Shown here piece by piece: positions 57,765-64,000 of a DNA stretch of 64,000 nt (within the stretch, counting starts at the first letter, position 1; each line of letters starts with the position of its first letter). The stretch is from Tenrec ecaudatus (taxonomy: Eukaryota; Chordata; Mammalia; Afrosoricida; Tenrecidae). The notes under the pieces were generated by a model. That model saw only the letters and a list, made by a program, of their open reading frames with translations, did not search any database and was not told the origin of the DNA. The translations under genes were made by a program, and so were the position numbers. The stretch covers positions 145,430,721 to 145,494,720 of the forward strand of contig NC_134530.1 in assembly GCF_050624435.1 (NCBI RefSeq). The letters are read 5' to 3'.

Positions 57765-58180
57765 TCTGTTAGGCCAGGTTGACTACAGAAACAAATCCAG
57801 TGACACTCATATACGTATAATATAGACATTTATAGCAAGAAGTATTTATATATCAAGAAAGCGTCCTAGCCCAGTCCAACTTAAATCCATAAGTTCAATG
57901 TTACTCTACAAGTACCTCTTCAGACTCACACAGCCACAATAATGCAAAATATAAGAGATTACATGCTTGTGGGTGCAGAGTTGTGTGAACCCAGGGTCAG
58001 TGGAAACACACCAGGACCTTGGGAGATCTCAAAGTGGCCAGCAAGTAGGAAGGTGAAAGGAGTGAGACAGAGAGAGTGGGATCCATCATTCTCACTTATA
58101 ATAAGGCCACACACACCAAGAACACAGCATAATGTTGTGACCTGATTGACTGGTTTGACTCCACTCCTAGCCAGGAGTGT
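57765..58180 (-). mobile_element. ERVL-type LTR, truncated
   Basis: Left end 'tgttaggccaggttgactac', 'gaaacaaatccagtgacact', then 'gaaagcgtcctagcccagtc'. The right end stops near 'gactccactcctag' without the ACCACA end. Confidence 0.75.
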
Positions 58181-59644
58181 CTACAATAGGGACTGTATGG
58201 CTGCTGTTCACTTTTGAGTACTATCTGCATATCAGGCAAACCCATCTGTAAACCAAGCACACACTATCATTCTTGGTCAACTGATCATAAAGAACTCCTT
58301 ATGAGGTCATAGGTGTACACATGGAGAAGGATCAGCCTATGACAGCAATGGAGACCTTAGACATTTTAGCCACTTTTTAATGCAGCTTACTTATACTTTC
58401 ACACCCTGCTTGAACTTGATCTTGTATATACTATTTCCATTTAATGATGGAGCATTGTCGAACACAGTCAACTTTATGGCTCTCTGGGTCAGATAACACC
58501 AAATTCATGATGGGCAATGTTGGTTGTATGGTGACTTAGTAACCCATGGTGAGTTTCTCAGTCTATATTAAGGTCCAGTAACCAGCCAAAAGCTCCATTT
58601 AAAAAGGTGAATATTTGTCTACAGAGGATTTCAAGACTTTGTTCCAAAATCCTAATGGTCTAATCTGTGAATCACCATTGAGGGCCTACAAAAGACTCCA
58701 ACTGGTATCTCTCTCTCCAAATGACACCTTAAGTGTAAGTGAATCATGTGAGTCATATGGCCCACGTGGCAGAGCAATGGGCATAGCACCTGAATCTGTC
58801 ACAGAAGCCTTCTTTTATTTTGGGTCCCACTCAAAGGTAGCAGCTGTTCGAGTCACCTGATAAATAGGAAGCACACACACAAAAAATGAAAGATGTGCTG
58901 CCTCCAAAATCCAGTGAGGCTCCTTTATAGTTGTGGGAAAGGACATATGCAGTAACTAGGAATATCTTAACATGCCCCGTGCCATCCCAGAAATTTCATT
59001 GAGATGGAAGGTGCCTGATTTTTTGTTGATTTAATTCCCCATACTTTAACACACAGATGTGTTACCAATAAGTCTAGAGTCGGTGATATTTCTTTCTTAT
59101 TGGGTCCAATCAGCATAATTTTACCAATATAGTGAATTAGTGTGATATTTTATGGAAGGAAAGGGCGATCAAGTTCCCTGTGGTCTAAATTATGACATAA
59201 TGCTGGAAAGTTTATATAATTCTGAAGGAGGACTATGAAAGCATATTGTTATGATTTCCAGCTGAAGGCAAACGGCTTCTGGTGATCCTTCAAAACCAGA
59301 ATTGAGAAAGGGGGATTGGCCAAATCAATACCTGTTATCAGGTACCAGGAGACATTCTCTGGAACTGCAGCTGAAATTAGTCAACATCTGGTTAAATTTT
59401 TGATAATTCACTGTCATTCTACAAGATTCATCCAATTGTTGCACAGGTCAAATAGGCAATTTAAGTGAGGATGGGGTGGGAATCACCACTCCTACATCCT
59501 TCAAATATGTGATGGTGTTATTACTACCTGTGTTCCCTCCAAGAATGTGCGATTCCTTTTGGTTTTACTATTTTCCTAGGCAAATACCATTTGAATGGCT
59601 TCCACCTGTCTTCCTACCATAATAACCCTTATCCTAAATGTAGC

Positions 59645-59940
59645 TTTAGTGGTTAGATGGGTTACAACAACTTGAAGATGTATGAAAGTATAGGATGGAA
59701 TCCAACTTGCCAACCTGATGATGCCTCCTTGGGGTTGTGATCTTATTATAAGTGGGGTGCACTGGGAACCTCCATTTCTCTCTAACCCTCCACCTTCCTA
59801 TTTGCTGGGACTCTGCAGCCAACTCTGAGAGCAGTTGGTGCCCTGTCCTGTTATCACTGACTCTGGTTCCACAAGAATCTGCACACACGACCTCCTGACC
59901 TATGATCTTCCAGCTTCCTGGTTATACATACCAACAAAGG
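59645..59940 (+). mobile_element. 5' half of an ERVL-type LTR
   Basis: 'aacttgaagatgtatgaaag', 'acctgatgatgcctccttgg' and 'cttcctatttgctgggactc' parallel the LTR at 48443-48888; the second half is missing. Confidence 0.65.
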
Positions 59941-59999
59941 CAAAGACAGGATGTAGCAGGAAGCAGGGAGATGAAACAGGAAGATGGGGAGCTGATGAA

Positions 60000-60420
60000 T
60001 GTTATAAGATTAGGCTTGTGACTGCACTGTTTAATTAATCCAATGAGAGCAGGTCAGAGGGCAGATTACAAGGCAGGCCACTGATAAGTTCTGCAATTGG
60101 CAGATAATATGGCAGGCAATTGGCTAAATTGCAAAGAACCAGGGGTCAGTGAATCTGATGCATAATCCAGACCCAGAAGAAAAAGTGAGGAAGTGCTCCA
60201 CAGTGTCTACTTATACGAGTATATCTAGCAAGCCACACTCCTGAGGAAACATCATTGGGGTTGTGACTGTAATTTGTACTCCACTCTAGTCCTCCACACA
60301 GAACTGCTTGACTGCTCACAACAGAATCCTTCAGTGTTAACTGCATTTTGTTAGATTACATCATGGAGGAGGCCTCAACTGCCAAACTCTTGAGAATCCT
60401 GTTCCATCCAAGTTGACACA
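60000..60420 (-). mobile_element. ERVL-type LTR (MLT2-like)
   Basis: Same family as 5697-6290 and 40030-40745. Right end 'catccaagttgacacaaaac', internal 'aatatggcaggcaattggct'. It may be the 5' LTR of the minus-strand pol remnant. Confidence 0.7.
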
Positions 60421-60424
60421 AAAC

Positions 60425-60860
60425 CTTTCTATTCCACTTGGTAAGGCCCTGCAGCAAGGGTTCATAAAGTTCAACATAGAAGCTGCGAGGGTGGTGTAGA
60501 AGTGTGCAATATTCTGTTCTTTCTGTTGCACAGAAGGCCAGGGTGAATAAACACGAACGTGTGTCACCTAATGACAGCATAGTTTAAATTTCATGCTTGG
60601 TAACTACGATATCAGAATTATCTAGAGTCTATTTTTACATTAATTGGGACTAATGAATACATTTCTCAAATTATTCCATAGTTCAGTCACATTCAGCAGA
60701 ATTGTACATTTGCTACCACAATCAGTAGGCTCTCTGCCAGACTGTCTGGCCCCCCAGTCAATAACCTACAAGCTTGGGCTTGTGCCCATTTTGCTGCTTA
60801 AGTCTACAGCAAAGATAGAGTTTATTTTTATTGTCTGCTTTTAGTAGTTCCTTTTCTCAT
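60425..60860. other. No gene recognised
   Basis: Unassigned sequence. Confidence 0.45.
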
Positions 60861-60864
60861 TTGC

Positions 60865-61060
60865 TAATGCATTTTTATGGTTTTATTGGCACATAATTTA
60901 CATATCATACACTTCAATGGTTTAATTAGTTGATAATATCAAGGAGAATTGCACAATTATCATATCAACTTTAGAACACCCCCAAGGTTAAATCATCTTG
61001 AAAATGAGTTGTGCAATCAGTCAGTTCTAGTGCTCTTTCTTACCTCATGTCTTAATATTC
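60865..61060 (-). mobile_element. Ancient L1/HAL1-type 3' end
   Basis: Plus strand reads 'tggttttattggcacataat', 'ttacatatcatacacttcaa' and 'gagttgtgcaatcagtc', the reverse of the well-known mammalian L1M/HAL1 3' end. Confidence 0.6.
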
Positions 61061-61479
61061 TACTCCTGAAATCCCTGTTCCATACCTAGTACCCCCTCCC
61101 CACCCCTGCATCCTGTATCAGCTCCTGTGTCAGTTATTCTCACTATGCATCCACTCCTCCTGTAGGTCACAAACTGGAACACCTAACAGAAACAATAAAA
61201 ATCAAATTCCAAATAAGGCGGTAAGGATAAAATAATAATACAAAGACAAAATACAAATAATGAGTAAGAAAGAAAAGACCCTTATCAACATTCCAAAAGC
61301 CAGGGAAAAAACTTCTGTCATGGAGCAAGTAAGAGATACTTTCACATAGAACTAACTCAGGTCAGGTCTATAGGTAGGTCATCTGGCCAGGTATCAAGTT
61401 CGATTCAGCATATTCAAGATTACAGTGGTCTTTGCCTGACACCAAGGCTGTTTAAATCTCTTGCCTGTGGCTAGAGTGG

Positions 61480-62920
61480 ATCTGTCAATGGCTCAGTGTG
61501 AACAGATCCTCTGCAGATGGGCTTTGGGTTCCCACTGTCCTCCATAGCAGTCTACAAATTAGGTGTTCATAATTTTAGCTCTGATACATTTCCCTTCACC
61601 ATATTCAAATTTTATAATTGTCATCTTTGGATCAACCAAGCTGGTATGCTTCTCTCATGTAGACTCAGTTTACTCCTCTCTTTGATGGCTGCTTATTTGA
61701 ATGTAAGCCTTTAAGACCCCAGACACTATTCTGATTGATAGCTGGGCACCATCTACTTTCCTTACCACACTTTACTGTAGCACCCATATCTTCAGTGACC
61801 CTTTCATGAAGGTGAGTATGGAACAGGGTCATGTTATCAGAACTAAGAGTTCTTGAATTGCGACTACAGTTAAGTAGGAGCCCAGACTCCATCTGCTTTG
61901 CCATGGGTTTTCACGTCTCAAGTTTACTTTGGCGATGGTAATATAACAAAATGACAACCCTATAATATCAACTTATCAATAGCAGCCATAAGTCAATCAG
62001 CAACCAAACAAACAGAACACAAACACCCAAAAATAATGAAAAAAAATCAAACTACAAGCAGGAAAGCAAAAACCCCATACAAACAAAGAAGCACAGCATT
62101 GCTAATCATCCTCCTGGGGTATATATTTATTATCATCATCAATTTTCCCAACGAGCCAGCATTCCACTCTTTCGGTATGATTTTATGCGAGTACAGTTTT
62201 ACCTTGAGCCACACCCATGAGTTGTTGTCCTACACAGTTCAATCTCTTATTCAACGGGGCTCTGTTGACCACAAGTATGGAGTTTGATGGCAGTGGGTCC
62301 TTCCTGGGCCAACTCCCTCAAATATGCGTCCCTGTTCAATGAATCCCAAACTGTTGAGTCACTGCAGAGTAGGCACTGAGGGGGGCACATGTATGGTGAT
62401 CCTGGGTCCCCTTCTACTGGACACCCACAAAGCCGGGGGTTCTACCAAAGGTCCAATGACAGCCAATTCCACAATCCTGGGGTGGCCACTCTGCATCCTC
62501 TCCCATCCAAATACCCAAGCCCTTAGTCCAGGGGTGTAGTCAACTTTGAGGCAGGGTTCAGTTTATTCAGTGGGGCCTCTATGTTAAGTTATTTTGATAT
62601 AGCCCCTGTGTTGTGCCCTGCTGCTTGCCAGGTCAGCTTCTGTGATCATCCTGGTGCTTAGTCCATGGTTTGGTTCATCAAAGGTTGTATAGAAGTGAAT
62701 TTGTAGTGTCTACCCAGGTACCTGAAATCTATACTCACAGTTTAGCATCCTTTCCCACTATGTAGTTAGGCATCCCCAGTCACCCACCATACTCACCAAT
62801 AGAACTACAAGTGTCTCCTCTACAATAAAGGTTGTCCCCTCTCATGGTCTTGGCATGAGTTTCCAGAAAGCTTCCCTTTCCCTTCCTGTGGGGGGCCCAA
62901 TGATTTGCTCCAGTCTTATG
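61480..62920 (-). mobile_element. Older L1 3' UTR, reverse orientation
   Basis: Shares with the main L1 3' family 'cctttaagaccccagacact', 'gatagctgggcaccatctac' and 'agatgggctttgggttccca'. Further right (62100-62900) it carries 3' UTR sequence not seen in the other copies, consistent with an older subfamily or the more upstream part. Confidence 0.65.
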
Positions 62921-62959
62921 TTGATGTTGTATAACCTCAGTGGATGGTCATCTACAAAT

Positions 62960-64000
62960 TTTACCCTGCTTCAAGGCAAACAAAGTAATAAGAGATAGGA
63001 AGAGTCACTACATAATGATAAAAGGAATAATAGCTCAGGAACCTATAACTAGAATATAAACAGATATACACCAAATGAAAGATCCTCAAAAGATGTCAAT
63101 CAATCCTGACAGAAATGTAAAAGGATATAGATACATTGATCATAATAACAGGAGACTTTAATACACTACTCTCAAGGAAAAACAGAATGTCAAGCCGAAA
63201 CTCAGCAAAGACACAAAAAAGCTTAATAATAATCAGTAAAAATGACTTCATAGACATATACAAAATGCTACCTCCAACAAAACAAATATATATGTTCTTC
63301 CTCAACACACATGGAACTTTCTCAAGAATAGACCACATACTAGGCCAGAAATCATGCCTCAACTAGTTTAAAAAATTGAGATGCTACAATCAATCTTCTC
63401 AGACCACAAATCCATAAAATTAGAAATCAACAATAAAATGAGCAGAAATACAAAGACAAACACATGGAGGTTGAACAACATAATTCTCAAAAATGATTTG
63501 GTAATAAAGTAAATAAAGGAGCAAACTGAAAAATTCTTTGAAATGAATGAGAAAGATAACACAACATATCAAACACTTTGGGACGCAGTGACAGCAGTAT
63601 CCAGAGGTCAATTTATAGCCACCAACACACACATACAAAAAGAGGAGAAAGCTAAAATCAAAACCCTAAGACAATACCTCCAAGAACTGGAACAATGCCA
63701 AAAACACAATCTCTCCAATAAAGGAAGGAAATAGATTATAAAGAACAAGCAGAAATGAACAAAATATAAAACAGTGGGAAAAACCAACAAGACAAAAAGC
63801 TGGTCCTTTGAAAAGATTAACAAAATAGACCACTGACAAACTTCATAAGAGAAAAAAGGAAAAGAAAAGATGCAAATATCCAGAATAAGAAATTAAAACA
63901 GTGAAATGACAACAAAGCCGAGTGAAATAAAAAGAATAATAACACACTAATATGAAAAACTATACTGAGATTTGACAAACTAGAAGAAATGGACAGATAC
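62960..64000 (+). mobile_element. L1 ORF2 endonuclease segment, runs off the window
   Basis: Plus-strand translation gives IIITGDFNTLLS (endonuclease GDFN motif), FIDIYKMLPPTKQ, then 'HGTFSRIDHILGQKSCLN' (the SRIDHIL active-site motif) at 63136-63366. It continues in other frames with 'TYQTLWDAVTAVSRGQFIA' and 'KIKTLRQYLQELEQ', standard L1 ORF2 features after the endonuclease. Several frameshifts make it a relic. It is oriented opposite to the L1 3' UTR on its left. Confidence 0.85.

Larger units (their letters stand above)
56195..59640 (-). pseudogene. Second ERVL pol remnant, opposite strand
   Basis: Minus-strand ERVL pol relic read from right to left: RT and RNase H at about 59640-58185, RNase H to integrase at about 57764-56913 (the longest open frame is 57670-57353), and the integrase end at about 56340-56195. 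Two LTRs of the family at 47329-47822 interrupt it. It corresponds part by part to the pol of the plus-strand provirus but is even more decayed. Confidence 0.75.

Overview
The window is mammalian nuclear DNA and almost certainly afrotherian. It holds many copies of a tRNA-derived SINE of the AfroSINE type (B-box-like head, tail reading 'gtcgctatgagtcggaa...gactcgatggca'), afrotherian-style L1 3' ends, and RTE-clade LINEs. It also holds two short hAT elements that match SPIN (Space Invader) transposons, one with a perfect 8-bp target duplication. In the published SPIN survey I know of, the afrotherian carrier was a tenrec, so I infer a tenrec-like animal (for example Echinops). That species call is an inference from repeats; no marker gene settles it.

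One functional gene is visible: LRIF1 on the minus strand. It has four coding exons (30641-30574, 19415-17927, 16554-16285, 15548-15111) with GT-AG introns and compatible phases, giving a 754-residue product. Its first exon lies in a CpG-rich promoter island (about 30180-31350) with three CCAAT boxes. Intron 1 (11.2 kb) carries AfroSINEs, an RTE 3' end, a hAT-Charlie-like relic and a mariner-like relic.

Outside LRIF1 there are three processed pseudogenes, all minus strand: NACA (about 118-900), NDUFAF4 (8411-9643, flanked by an 18-bp target duplication) and TPT1 (about 33385-34125).

Left flank (1-14.2 kb): NACA pseudogene, a palindromic DNA transposon split by an L1 3' end, an ERVL-type LTR, and a long minus-strand RTE (6470-10870) that received a SINE, the NDUFAF4 retrocopy and a SPIN element. 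Right flank (31.5-64 kb) is a transposon graveyard: nested ERVL-type LTRs with GT and GA microsatellites, two L1 copies with inverted 5' parts, and a plus-strand RTE scattered over 42.46-56.18 kb. An ERVL provirus (48443-55599) with a tRNA-Leu primer-binding site sits inside that RTE. A second ERVL pol remnant lies on the opposite strand (56195-60420), and an L1 ORF2 endonuclease segment runs off the right edge.

The main interest is the readable order of insertions and the SPIN elements, which mark horizontal DNA transfer. I found no operon, CRISPR or unknown coding system. Apart from LRIF1, almost every open frame here is a relic of a retroelement or retrocopy.
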